In this document: positions 1 to 8,635 of the stretch, one piece after another | Numbering within the stretch: position 1 is the stretch's first letter | Layout: each line of letters opens with the position of its first letter | Source of the DNA: Pigoraptor vietnamica | Taxonomy: Eukaryota > Opisthokonta > Filasterea | Assembly: GCA_943704525.1 (NCBI GenBank) | Contig: CALSCQ010002112.1 | Location: 1 to 11,339 of the forward strand | Direction of reading: 5' to 3' | DNA length: 11,339 nucleotides | Notes under the pieces: model-generated | Database searches by the model: none | The model's input: the letters and a program-made list of their open reading frames with translations, nothing else | What the model was told of the DNA's origin: nothing | Position numbers and translations under genes: made by a program

Positions 1-28
<28 letters not shown>
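1..28. repeat. A28 homopolymer at the window edge
   Basis: Twenty-eight consecutive A, immediately followed by unique sequence. On the minus strand it reads as T28, starting 16 nt after the 5' splice site at position 44 of the eIF4G gene, so it lies inside an intron. It could be a real intronic polypyrimidine run or an assembly end artefact. It is not a poly(A) tail of a transcript, because the adjoining gene reads in the opposite sense and is still within an intron. Confidence 0.9.
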
Positions 29-32
<4 letters not shown>

Positions 33-44
33 GAGGGCACTCAC

Positions 45-3000
45 GTTGATCCACTCAAAGACCTCCTTGTTCGAGGCCGTGCGCGCAAGGAGCGCCTTGA
101 GCTCCTTCTCGACATCCAGGGCAGCCGAGGACGGCGAGCCACCGCCCGCAACAAACGCAATGCCCTGCGAGCCACGTGATGCATAAGCGACACGCCAATG
201 CCTCCATTCGTCGCGGACAGAAGGGGAGATGACCCACAAGAACAAATCACGTGAGCAACAGAGCATCGACCCACTCACCCGCTCCGCAAGCACCTCGCCA
301 ACGGCACCGCGCTTGGCCTCGGGAACGTACTCGGCAATGTTGATGCCAGACGCATCCCACGCAGCCTTGGCTGCCTTCTCGCCCTGTCAAGCGCACCACG
401 GGACAGATGAGCAACACGAAGCGAATGCACGCAACCACCACACAAGCACAAGTACACACACAGTGTGTAAGCACACTCCACTCGCAACAGAACAAGGCCG
501 TGAAATTGCGCGCACGAACGCACCTTGGACGCGGCAACGACCTTGAGCGCCTCCGCAATCACAACGAGGGCCTTCCCAGAGTGCGTGAGGTGCGCGAGCT
601 CGGGCACAATCGGCGCAAACGTCACGTGACCGTCGGCGACTGCGCGGCCGATGAACGCGCCGAGGAATTCGTACACCTGCGGCACATCGTACGCGAGGTC
701 GTCGATAAACTCGGCGATCGAGCTCAGCCTGCGCGCGGGAGGAGACAAACTTGGCTTAGCCACAAATAGAAGAAAACAACCAGAGACAGACACTCTACCT
801 AGAACACGCCACAACAACAACAGCACAAGCACCAGCGCAACACTCGACGTACCCGTCAATGTACTGCTCGGCCGTGAGGACGCCCGCGTCAAACAGGCCG
901 GCAAACAGGGCCGCCGCGCGCACGCGGTCAATCTCCTTGTGCTCGATGCTAGAATTGAAGGCGGCCACCACGACCTCCGAGTGGTACTCCGGGTTGCGCA
1001 GCTCCTGCACGCAGTTGACGGCCTCGGCGACGTCGGCGACGCTGAAATACTCCTCCAGCATGCTCGCCGTCTTCTTCTCGCACTCGTCGCGCGACAGCGG
1101 CGCACCACCGGCGGCAGGCGCCGGCGACCCGGCCGCGGGCTCGGGCTGCCCGGCGGCGCGCGAAGGGGACGGCGACTGCACGGGGCGCTCGCGCGTCGAC
1201 GACTCTGAGTCCGAACGCTCGCGCTCGGGCTCGCGTTCCTTCTTCTCGTCCGAGCGGAGCGCGTTGAAAATGTTGCCGCGGTTGCGGACATCGTCCGGGG
1301 TGGGCGAGTTCGTGCCGCTGCCGGACGCCGACGACGCGCCCATCGTACGGCCAAAGGCGCCGCCGGGCTTGAGGACGAGGTCGCCGGTTGCCGCGGGCTT
1401 GCCGAGGCCGCCCATGCGCGAGCGGTTGAGGCTCATCGAGGGCACGGTGCTCCAGCCGTCGCGCGCAGCCGGTTGGGTGACTGTGGGCAGCAAACAAAGG
1501 GGAAATGCGTAAGAGACCCGATAGAAAGAGGAGGAACGTGACTGCAAGACGACAATTGCCACAACTCTGTCACGAATCACGCAACACCCACCCTGCCCAC
1601 GCTGGTCGCGCCCGTACTGCTGCCCGCCGTAGCCGCCACGCCCGCCGCCCTGGGGACCGCGACCGGGGGGCCCACGCTGGGCCATGGCGGCCTGCTGCTG
1701 CTGCTGCTTGAGCTGCTCGGCCTGCGCCTCCGCGTGGACCTGGTCAATCGTCGTCGCCTTCGCCTCCTGGCGGCGCGGGACCCAGCGGCTCTGTCGCAGC
1801 TCAATGACGTCCATGATCATGAACCGCAGGCGCGCAGAGACCTCGGGCTTCGACTTGATCTCGATGAGCGACTTGAAGTACTCGTTCATGCTGGCCTTGC
1901 TCTTCTCGTTGTCCATCAGCTTGCCGACGGTCGAGAGGAGGCGGCAGAGGCACTCGAGATCCTCCTCGTCGCGGTCCTTCTTGGTCAGCAGCTGGCGCAC
2001 GCAAATGTGCATAATCTTCTCGCTGAGCATCTGGAGCTTGAAGAGTTCGCCTGCAACACGGGGCACAGTACGGGGTTAGTGAGCGTGGAATGACTACACT
2101 GCTGTGCAGTGAACAGAAGTCCTGTAGATCAAGTTGCAGTGCGTTTGCGCGCGTTTGGGCGTCCATGCGTCTGTGTGCGTGTGCGTACATGAGGCATTGC
2201 GACTGCAGACAGAGGCGAGAGAGACGCACCGATAAACTGGATGTTGCCGATCATGCGGCGCTTCATCTTGAACTCGACGTCAATCTCCTCCTCGATCGCC
2301 TCGGGGGCGAGCTTGCCCTCCTTCTTCTTGCGCTCAATCTCGTCCTTGGCCTCCTGCAGCCGCTTCTTCGCCGCCTCCTGCTCAAACTCCTGCGCAAGCG
2401 AATAAAGGGACGATAGGGCTTTAGCACACGACGCAGACACAACAAAGGAGAAGCGAAAGAGGGGTAGCAGAAGAGCTCGCGCCTATGCGTTTCTGCGCAC
2501 AACAACTGCCAATTCCATTCGAGACGCATGTCCACCCACCTCCTGGCAGCGGTTGAGCAGCAGCTGCTTGAACTTGCGGCCGTCGGGCTCCTTCTCCTTC
2601 GGGAGGTCCTCTCCGTCCTCGCCGTCCTCGGTGCGGTGCAGCTGCACGGCGAGCGCGAGCCGCTTGCAGAGCTGCGCGTACATCATGCTGAAGCTGGGCT
2701 CGTCGAGGGCCTTGCGGTAGATGCGGTCAATGACGCCGACGAGCTGCGCGTCCGTCTTGATCTGGAGGTTGACCATCTGCTGGAACAGCGACTCGAACTT
2801 CTCCAGAGTGAGCTTGTTGAGGATCGACTGCACCTTGCGGAACAGCACCTCGTTCTCCTTCTCCTCCTCCGCGAGCTGGTTCGGGTCGAAAATCTTCCAC
2901 CGGTTCTCCGTCTGCTTGAGCGGCTCCACGTGATCGAGATGGATCGGCTCGGGGGGACCGCGCCCGCCGCGCTGCCCGCGCTGCCCGCCGTGCTGCTGCT

Positions 3001-5233
3001 GCTGCCGGCCGCCACTCGCGCGGCGGTCGCCCTGTACACCGGGGCGCATTCCCGGCTGCATGGGCCCTGCCGACGACGACCGCTGCATGGGGAACTGGCC
3101 CATCCCCGTCGACCCCTGCGACGGCTGGCGGTAGAGGCCGCCCTGCTGCGGGAACCCGCCCTGCCCCTGCGAGCCACGCTGGCCACCAGCGGGCGCTCGT
3201 CCGCTCTGGCTGCGGTTCATCTGGCCGCCCGGCGACGGCGGGGGACCGCCCGCGCCGCCCTTGCCCGTCGCGTCGTCCGTCTGGATAATCTGCTGGAGGT
3301 TGGGCATGTTCTCGGGAACCTTGAAGTGCTTCGACACCTCGCTGAACTTGAGCAGAAAGTTGCGCTGGTAGAGACGCTTGCCAGATTGGTTCGACGGGCT
3401 CCACGTGCCGTCCGGGTACGTCAGGTCGGTCGTCGACCCCGGCAGCGACTTGGACAGGCCCAGCCGGCCGGGCGTGGCGCCCTCCTCGTCCGCGGGGAAG
3501 CGCGGCGTCGTCGTTCCGCTCACGTCGGCGTCAGACACGTCCGCCGGCGTGGCAGCGTCCACAGAAGCGGGCGTCTCGGCCGTCGGCGACATCGCGCGCG
3601 CGGGCGTCGCAGTCTCAGACGCCGGCATCGACTCTTCCGCCGGCACGACGGGCGTGGCAGGCGCGGGAACGGGCGACGGCGACGGCTTGCTCGGCGCAGG
3701 CGACGCGGGACGCTGCGTCTCGGCGGGCGCCTCGAGCGCGCGGGCCACCGACGGCGCTGGCGTCTCCTTTGGCTTGTCCTGCGGCGGCTCCGGCTTAGAC
3801 TCGGACTGCGGCGCCGCCTTCGGCGCAGCGTCCGCAGGCGCGCTCGCCTCGGGCTTCGAGGGCTCGGTGGGCGTCGAAGGGGTCGCAGTGGCGACGGTGG
3901 CGCCAGCGCTCGCCGGAGTGGAAGGGCGCGGCGCGGCTTCGACCTTCGACGGCGTCGCCTGCGCCTCGGTGCGGCCCGGAGGAGCCTCAATCTTCACCGG
4001 CGTCGAGCGGCCAGGCGGCGCCGTCATGACGACGGGCGTGCGAACGGGCTTCGGCGACTCGGTCGCGGCGCGCTCCTCGGCAGCCACGGCTGCAGCAGGG
4101 CCAGCGGGGGTGGCGGGCGCGACAGGGGTGGTAACGGTCGAGACCGGGGTTGGAGGCGCACCAGCGGGGGGTGCGGCCGGCGTGGGCTTGGCGGCGAGCG
4201 CCTGCACGCTGACGTCCTGGCCCGTCGTGGGGTCCGTGATGCGAATCGCAGAGCTCTTCGGCTTGACGATCGGCTGCGGGGCCGCCTGCGGCTGCGTGGG
4301 CTGTGCGGGGGCGTTCTGTCCTGGCTGTCCGAGCTGCCCGCCGGGTCCCATCGCCATCTGCGGGCGCTGGCCGACGGGGATGCCGCCCATGGGTTGCGGC
4401 ATCATGCCCGGGCGCGGCTGGTACTGGTATCCTGGAGGCAGCTGCTGGATGAACTGCATGCCGTGCATCGCGGGGTGGAATCCGGGGTACATGTAGGGGA
4501 TGTACGGCCGCATGTGACCACCCATGTCCATGTGCGCCATCGCCGCCGGGGGGAGCGGCGCGGCACCGGGCGCCATCGCAGGCATCACCGCGGCCGCCGC
4601 GGGGGAGCCCATGTGCGCCGCCTGAAGGGGGATGGCACCGCCGGGAATAATCACGCCGCCCTGCGCCTGGAGCTGCGGGGACGCCTGCGTGGGGGGGAGC
4701 GGGCGGGGACCCTGCTTGCCGTCGGCGGCGAAGCGCGGCTGCGGAGGCTGCTGCTGGCCGGGCGTGACGGGCGACTGCGCCTGCGGAGGCATCTGCGGCC
4801 CCTGGGGGCTCGGGTGGGGCATCATCACGTGAGGCGGCTGCTCGATGCTCGGGGGCGCAGACTGCGTGCGCGGAGGGATCGACACGTTGGGGTAGTGGTC
4901 GACGGGCCCGTGCTGCGCGGGCTGCGGTGCGTGTGTGTGCGGCTCGTTCGGATGGTGGCCCTGGCCGCCGCGAGAGCCTCGACCGCCACGCCTGTGGATC
5001 AGAGAACAGCAGGAACAGACACGCACGTGAGTGAACGGCACGTTTGTAACAGCACACAAAATCTGATGGAGATTCACATTGACGCAGAAAACACTCTCAA
5101 CAAGGGGCTCCAGTTACACGGCATCCTCTGCGATGGCGCACCCCCGCAAAAAGGCATGCACGGAACGCGGCAACAAAAACACGCACCCGCCCCCGCGACC
5201 GCCCTTGGGCTGGCCGCCGCCAGGCGTCGACAT
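45..5233 (-). CDS. eIF4G: Translation initiation factor eIF4G, C-terminus cut by the window edge
   Basis: eIF4G is the cytoplasmic scaffold that joins the cap-binding protein eIF4E, the helicase eIF4A and the 40S-bound factors. Exons in sense order: 5233-5187, 4991-2540, 2389-2230, 2050-1592, 1480-853, 728-524, 383-279, 164-45. All phases close and 1392 residues are visible. The start is ATG at 5233, giving MSTPGGGQPKGGRGGG and then an RGG/RGS-rich stretch across the first intron. Residues 20-700 are low-complexity P/A/Q-rich and include a Met/Tyr/Pro-rich stretch from about 176 and the conserved RITDPTTG box at about 266-273. The eIF4E-binding motif YxxxxLL is Y557-L563 (YQRNFLL). The MIF4G domain spans about 715-978, with LLLNRCQEEFE, IQFIGELFK and RWVPRR as landmarks. 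A Q5 tract and an RGG-like linker follow, then an MA3 domain from about 1172 to 1330. The visible end, NKEVFEWIN, resembles the last helix of fungal eIF4G, so probably few residues are missing. Introns are 111-195 bp. Family call is very secure; exon borders are good. Confidence 0.94.
1692..1706 (-). repeat. CAG repeat coding a five-glutamine tract in eIF4G
   Basis: Five CTG triplets on the plus strand (CAG in sense) encode a glutamine run in the linker between the MIF4G and MA3 domains. A similar shorter run near 2990-3005 encodes four glutamines in the N-terminal disordered part. Such tracts are common in disordered linkers and may vary in length between strains. Confidence 0.8.
4992..5186 (-). 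other. First intron of eIF4G (195 bp)
   Basis: The sense donor is GTGCGT and the acceptor is TGATCCACAG. It splits a glycine codon (GG|G) and joins a 15-codon first coding exon to the 2.45 kb exon. The join gives an uninterrupted Gly/Arg-rich segment on both sides, which supports both the intron and the upstream ATG. Reading straight through the intron instead would start the protein at 5077 with a Cys/Val-rich sequence unlike eIF4G. Confidence 0.85.
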
Positions 5234-5593
5234 GGCTTGCGTGTGTGTGGGCAGTGTTGCGGAGAGCGCTTCTCACGCAAACCCACTCGCACCGTGTGAG
5301 CGCAACAGACCCCTGCGCTGCTCGCACATCGCACACGCAAAGAATGAGAAATTAACACGCACAGTCGAACGAAGAAATAGTCGCAAGGACGCAACACAAA
5401 AAAAAGTAACAGTAACAAAACGACTAGCGCAGCGCACATGGACAGACACAAAAGCTATGCGCGGGTGAACACGAAATGATGGAGTGTAACGACAATAAAA
5501 ATTAAAGCCGAACACAAAAACACACAAGGGCCACTATGACGAAACGGTGTTCTGGGTTAATCTCTAGCCGTGCAACAGTCGCACAAATCTCCA

Positions 5594-5623
5594 CTCGAAA
5601 GAGAGACTCACCGCTCTTTCGGG
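5594..5623. other. Perfect 8-bp inverted repeat, possible hairpin
   Basis: CGAAAGAG at 5596-5603 and CTCTTTCG at 5614-5621 are exact reverse complements around a 10-nt loop. A flanking G:T wobble and one further C:G pair extend the stem to 10 bp. It lies about 360 bp upstream of the eIF4G ATG and may be in its leader or promoter, or in an unannotated RNA. No function can be assigned from sequence. Confidence 0.6.
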
Positions 5624-5660
5624 ACGCGAGATAAACTAGAACTGAGAAGTGTGTGTCGCA

Positions 5661-5694
5661 GGGAGGGATGCTACACCACGTAGACCCCGTTCCC
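5661..5694. other. Imperfect hairpin with CTAC/GTAG apical stem
   Basis: CTAC (5671-5674) pairs with GTAG (5680-5683) around ACCAC. GGG (5665-5667) pairs with CCC (5686-5688), and GGGA (5661-5664) pairs with TCCC (5691-5694) across a small bulge, giving 11 pairs in all. It is 38 bp from the preceding hairpin. This is a hand-drawn pairing and has not been scored by folding. Confidence 0.45.
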
Positions 5695-5810
5695 CTCTGG
5701 AGGTAATGTTTCACACAAACGATTACAAAAAAAGATAACAGCCGAATTTGATGCCAAGTGCGAGTGCGTGTGCGGACTATGCCTCGGGTGGGGCAAGTCC
5801 AGCAGTCACG

Positions 5811-5839
5811 CACACACACGAACACTAAATGTGTGTGTG
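5811..5839. repeat. CA/TG inverted repeat
   Basis: CACACACAC at 5811-5819 faces GTGTGTGTG at 5831-5839 across 11 nt, a 9-bp dyad. It probably arose from two short opposing dinucleotide runs. It lies in the middle of the divergent intergenic region, away from either start codon. Confidence 0.7.
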
Positions 5840-6127
5840 TGTCGTGTCACTATTGCGTGCAAGGCAATCGGATGGGTGCATCTCTTCTTAATCACTGCAT
5901 CAGCTGGGACTGGGGATCGCCGCCGAATCCGACCGCGCAGAGGCCCAGCCATCCGCATCGACGCGCCATCCGTGCGCAGAGACACACCCAGACAGCGGGC
6001 GCGGGTGGAGGAGAGGAGAGAGCGACGAGGGATCGCCAGAGTGCGCGGAGAGAGAGGCAAACGGCGGCTGTGTTTGTGTGACGCCACAAGCACGCACGAG
6101 TGGAGTGAGTACACAATCAGACTGGGC

Positions 6128-6220
6128 CATAGTGAATGTATGGCGCCCATAGACAGCGCATAGTGACGAATTGGGGCAAGTGGAGCAGCCCTTGCGCAAC
6201 TGATACATAGGCCATAGTGA
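6128..6220. repeat. Three direct copies of CATAGTGA
   Basis: Exact copies of CATAGTGA occur at 6128-6135, 6159-6166 and 6213-6220. The first and third share the longer form GGCCATAGTGA apart from one base at the 5' end. They lie upstream of the CACGTG boxes of RPL17. They may be transcription factor sites or remnants of a local duplication. Confidence 0.7.
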
Positions 6221-6258
6221 GCCTCTAACCCCAACCCTGCACAGCACTCGGAATGCCG

Positions 6259-6332
6259 CACGTGATGGACAATCCCCCGGATGAGAAATCAGTACTCGTA
6301 ACACAAATGTAACGATCACGTGATAGCACGTG
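6259..6332 (+). promoter_or_regulatory. Three CACGTG boxes upstream of RPL17
   Basis: CACGTG occurs at 6259-6264, 6317-6322 and 6327-6332. The last two are 10 bp apart start to start, about one helical turn, so bound proteins would lie on the same DNA face. The middle one is within the 10-bp palindrome ATCACGTGAT. CACGTG is the classic binding site of bHLH proteins such as fungal Cbf1. The position, roughly 90 bp before a TATA-like element, fits an upstream activating site. The identity of the binding factor is inference. Confidence 0.65.
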
Positions 6333-6415
6333 AATATGCTGTCTGCCCCGGATGACCCAATTGACCTTGTGCGTGCGCCTTTGGCACCCGTCGCTCAATC
6401 GCTCGCTCTCCGTGC

Positions 6416-6421
6416 TTATAT
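6416..6421 (+). promoter_or_regulatory. TATA-like element of RPL17
   Basis: TTATAT is followed about 25-45 bp downstream by a pyrimidine-rich stretch (6445-6464, mainly C and T), which is a plausible transcription start region for a ribosomal protein gene. No transcript data support the exact start. Confidence 0.45.
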
Positions 6422-6488
6422 CGCGCCATCCCCGCAATCCATCGCCCTCTTTCTCTTTCTATCCCACGGCATACTCTGTCCTCGCGAG

Positions 6489-6887
6489 GTGAGCGCATTC
6501 CCAGTCGCGCTTGTGCGTGGGATTGCGGCCGTCGATAGCCTGTTGTGTTGGGGGATGGAGCAGTTCCTCTGTGCGTGTGAGGGCGATTTTGCAGTTGGAT
6601 TTCTAGCACGTTGTAGACACTAGACGGGGCTCCTTCCTCGCGCCAGTTGGAAGTGGTTCGTTCGAACGGCCACTTTGCGACCCCTATGACGATGTTCTTG
6701 TTGTGTGGTGGATTTTTGTGTGGACGATGCGTCGATAGTGTCCGTGCTCAGTGTGGTGTGTTTCTTGGGCAGAGGATGCACTTCTATTTTGCACAACTTG
6801 TTCTCGCGTGGTGAGTGTTTCTGGCGAAACGGCGCCTAATCTACGTCCACATCTGTTCCCTTGCATCTCTGTCTCTGCGGCGACCAG
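6489..6887 (+). other. Probable 5'-leader intron of RPL17
   Basis: A donor GTGAGC at 6489 follows the pyrimidine-rich presumptive start region. A strong acceptor (pyrimidine tract, then GCGACCAG, ending at 6887) lies 10 nt before the RPL17 ATG. A branch-site-like CTAAT is at 6836-6840. A second, stronger donor GTGAGT at 6811 could use the same acceptor, giving a 77 bp intron. Leader introns are common in ribosomal protein genes. Which donor is used cannot be told from sequence. Confidence 0.5.
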
Positions 6888-6897
6888 CACTGCCACA

Positions 6898-7662
6898 ATG
6901 GGTCGCTATTCGACGGCGCCGGATAACGCGGCCAAGTCGGCCAAGGCCCAGGGCTCGTACCTCCGCGTGCACTACAAGAACACGCGCGAGGCCGCCGCCG
7001 CCATCAAGGGCATGAGCGTGCGCGGTGCCATCAAGTACCTCGAGGCCGTTAAGGAGCACAAGCGCATCATCCCGTTCGTGCGCCACACGGGCGGCGTCGG
7101 TCGCCACGGCCAGACGAAGGAGTTCAAGACGCCCGGCTCGCTCGGTCGCTGGCCCGAGAAGTCGGCCGAGTTCCTCGTGAACCTCCTCCGCAACCTCGAG
7201 AGCAACGCTGAGCTCCGGAACCTCGACGTCGATGCGCTCACGCTCACGCACGTCCAGGTCAACCGCGCCCCCAAGATGCGCCGGCGCACGTACCGCGCTC
7301 ACGGCCGCATCAACCGTGAGTGTCTCTGTCTGCAATTGGCTGTCGTTTGGCATGGATTCCTGGACCTTGCGGCTGGCGCATCGTAGGCTTAGTAGACGGC
7401 TCTTAGGGCGGCGTGGTTAATCGGACGTGCGCCTGTGGGAGGGCCCATGTGACTTGAGACTGTCTGGTGTGTTGTTTTCATCGGACTTCCGTTCAGTGTG
7501 CGTGGCAGATTGCTGAGAGTCTTTCCATTTACGCCATTCCGTGTGCCTTGCGCAGCCTACATGAGCAGCCCCTGCCACATTGAGCTCATTGCCTCGGAGA
7601 AGGCCGAGGCCGTGCCCAAGCCCGCCGAGGGTGCGCTCGTCGAGAAGAAGCAGAAGAAGTGA
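6898..7662 (+). CDS. RPL17: 60S ribosomal protein L17 (uL22)
   Basis: This is a structural protein of the large cytoplasmic ribosomal subunit; uL22 lines the peptide exit tunnel. Exons are 6898-7315 and 7556-7662, giving 174 aa. The N-terminus [20 protein letters not shown], the [18 protein letters not shown] segment, [31 protein letters not shown] and [20 protein letters not shown] are diagnostic of eukaryotic L17. Splicing joins C|CC to make the proline of [14 protein letters not shown], a near-invariant stretch, so the exon join is secure. The start is the ATG in CACAATGG; the frame is open upstream but that extension has no L17 character. The tail ends in KKQKK and is a little shorter than the roughly 184 residues typical of animals and fungi. 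The 240 bp intron starts with GTGAGT; I saw no clear box C/D or H/ACA snoRNA in it. Confidence 0.97.
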
Positions 7663-7690
7663 GCCCCTGAAACGCGTGGCGCCGAACTGC

Positions 7691-7711
7691 CGGCGGGCGA
7701 GATCCCCGCCG
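7691..7711 (+). other. GC-rich hairpin in the RPL17 3' region
   Basis: CGGCGGG (7691-7697) and CCCGCCG (7705-7711) form a perfect 7-bp, all-G:C stem with a 7-nt loop, 28 nt after the RPL17 stop codon. It probably lies in the RPL17 3' UTR and could affect 3' end formation or mRNA stability. Confidence 0.6.
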
Positions 7712-7755
7712 TTAGGGAGGCAACCCCTTTGCGCGTTTGACTTCTGCGTCAGAGT

Positions 7756-7767
7756 AAAAAAAAAAAA
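7756..7767. repeat. A12 tract between convergent genes
   Basis: Twelve A in a row about 94 nt after the RPL17 stop. On the plus strand it could act as an A-rich positioning element for cleavage; on the minus strand it is a T-run downstream of the reductase stop. Confidence 0.6.
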
Positions 7768-7926
7768 TTCGAAAAGATAGCTGACTGTGCCTTTGGGAAT
7801 GCCTGCACTGGCTTGTGCGTGTGAGGCGAAGCGCTTGCTGCCGTGTGACCGTGCTGTTGTGACTAGTGATTTCGCAATGTCGCTCGTGAATTGCTTGTAT
7901 TGTCGCCTTGCCGGGAACTGAATGCG

Positions 7927-8584
7927 TTATAGCTTTGAGTTGCTGTTGAGGAAGAACTCGAGCGAGTCGGGGTAGAACATGCCCTGCGTTGTCATCCACG
8001 CACCTGCGGGCGCAATCAAAGCAGTGTTGAGCCACGGCCTAGCAGTCGCACCAAACCGAGGGGACGGCCAACAAAACGGTAAAGCACACGACACAAGCGC
8101 ACCTCCGTCGACCACGAGAATGGCGCCGGTGACGTACGACGCCGCCGGGCTGAAGAGGAAGACGGTGGCATCGGCGATGTTCTCGACAGTGCCGAACTTT
8201 TGCAGGGGAATTCCGCGCAGCATCTGCTCCGTCATGGCCTTGGCTACGCAGGAACACGGAACGAAGATTGAATAGTTAGGCGTGGGATGGGGCTTTGTTT
8301 GACGCGAATGCGTGTTGACTTGTACGCGATACAAGTGTGAGCATTAATACGCAACACAAGAGCTAGCTTGCGGTCTGCTTGCATGCATGCCAAGCGCACG
8401 ACAGGAGCAACACGCACGCATGAGCTTGTCGAGACCGACAGTCCCCTCGATCGGGCCAGGGGCGATCACATTGACGCGAATACCATCACGACCTGCATTG
8501 CAGTGGGGTACGTGGGTTGACCCGGATGCGCAAAGGCACAGCAAATAGGCAAAGCACACAAAAGACATAGACGCCCCATCTACA

Positions 8585-8635
<51 letters not shown>

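Larger units (their letters stand above)
5234..6897. other. Divergent non-coding region between eIF4G and RPL17
   Basis: This 1664 bp stretch lies between the two divergent start codons. The reading frames in it (up to about 150 codons) are rich in Cys, Arg and His, show no recognisable domain and look like chance frames, so I call no gene. I found no convincing tRNA, 5S rRNA or spliceosomal RNA. It holds the eIF4G leader with several upstream ATGs, an AT-rich element at 5494-5506 that could be the eIF4G core promoter, two hairpins at 5594-5694 and a CA/TG inverted repeat at 5811-5839. It also holds CATAGTGA direct repeats at 6128-6220 and the RPL17 promoter and leader from about 6259 onward. 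At more than 1.6 kb it is long beside the other spacers here (264 and 405 bp). Confidence 0.75.
7663..7926. other. Tail-to-tail spacer between RPL17 and the reductase gene
   Basis: This 264 bp spacer lies between two convergent stop codons and must hold both 3' ends. It contains a GC-rich hairpin and an A12 run. I see no AATAAA on either strand. No reading frame looks coding. Confidence 0.7.

Noticed and set aside
1-28. Poly(A) tail of a retrocopied gene
   Set aside because: The adjacent gene keeps its introns and is read from the opposite strand. The A-run is inside an intron, not after a stop codon, and there is no target-site duplication to see.
3378-4496. A 372-codon Gly/Ala/Ser-rich plus-strand frame resembling a structural or cell-wall protein
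   Set aside because: It is the complement of the Pro/Ala-rich disordered part of eIF4G; Gly/Ala/Ser runs are what Pro/Ala codons give on the other strand. No signal peptide, start context or splice support.
2528-5299. A 923-codon open frame on the plus strand opposite the main eIF4G exon
   Set aside because: It is Arg/Leu-rich with no domain, and it mirrors the GC-rich third positions and low-complexity P/A codons of eIF4G. The opposite strand has the YxxxxLL, MIF4G and exon-phase evidence. It is a composition shadow.
5502-6319. Short open frames of 70-151 codons in the eIF4G-RPL17 spacer
   Set aside because: They overlap each other in several frames on both strands, are Cys/Arg/His-rich, and show no domain or splice logic. 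They look like chance frames.
7316-7555. A snoRNA inside the RPL17 intron
   Set aside because: Ribosomal protein introns often host snoRNAs, but I see no good RTGATGA/CTGA pair with flanking complementarity and no clear double hairpin with ACA end.
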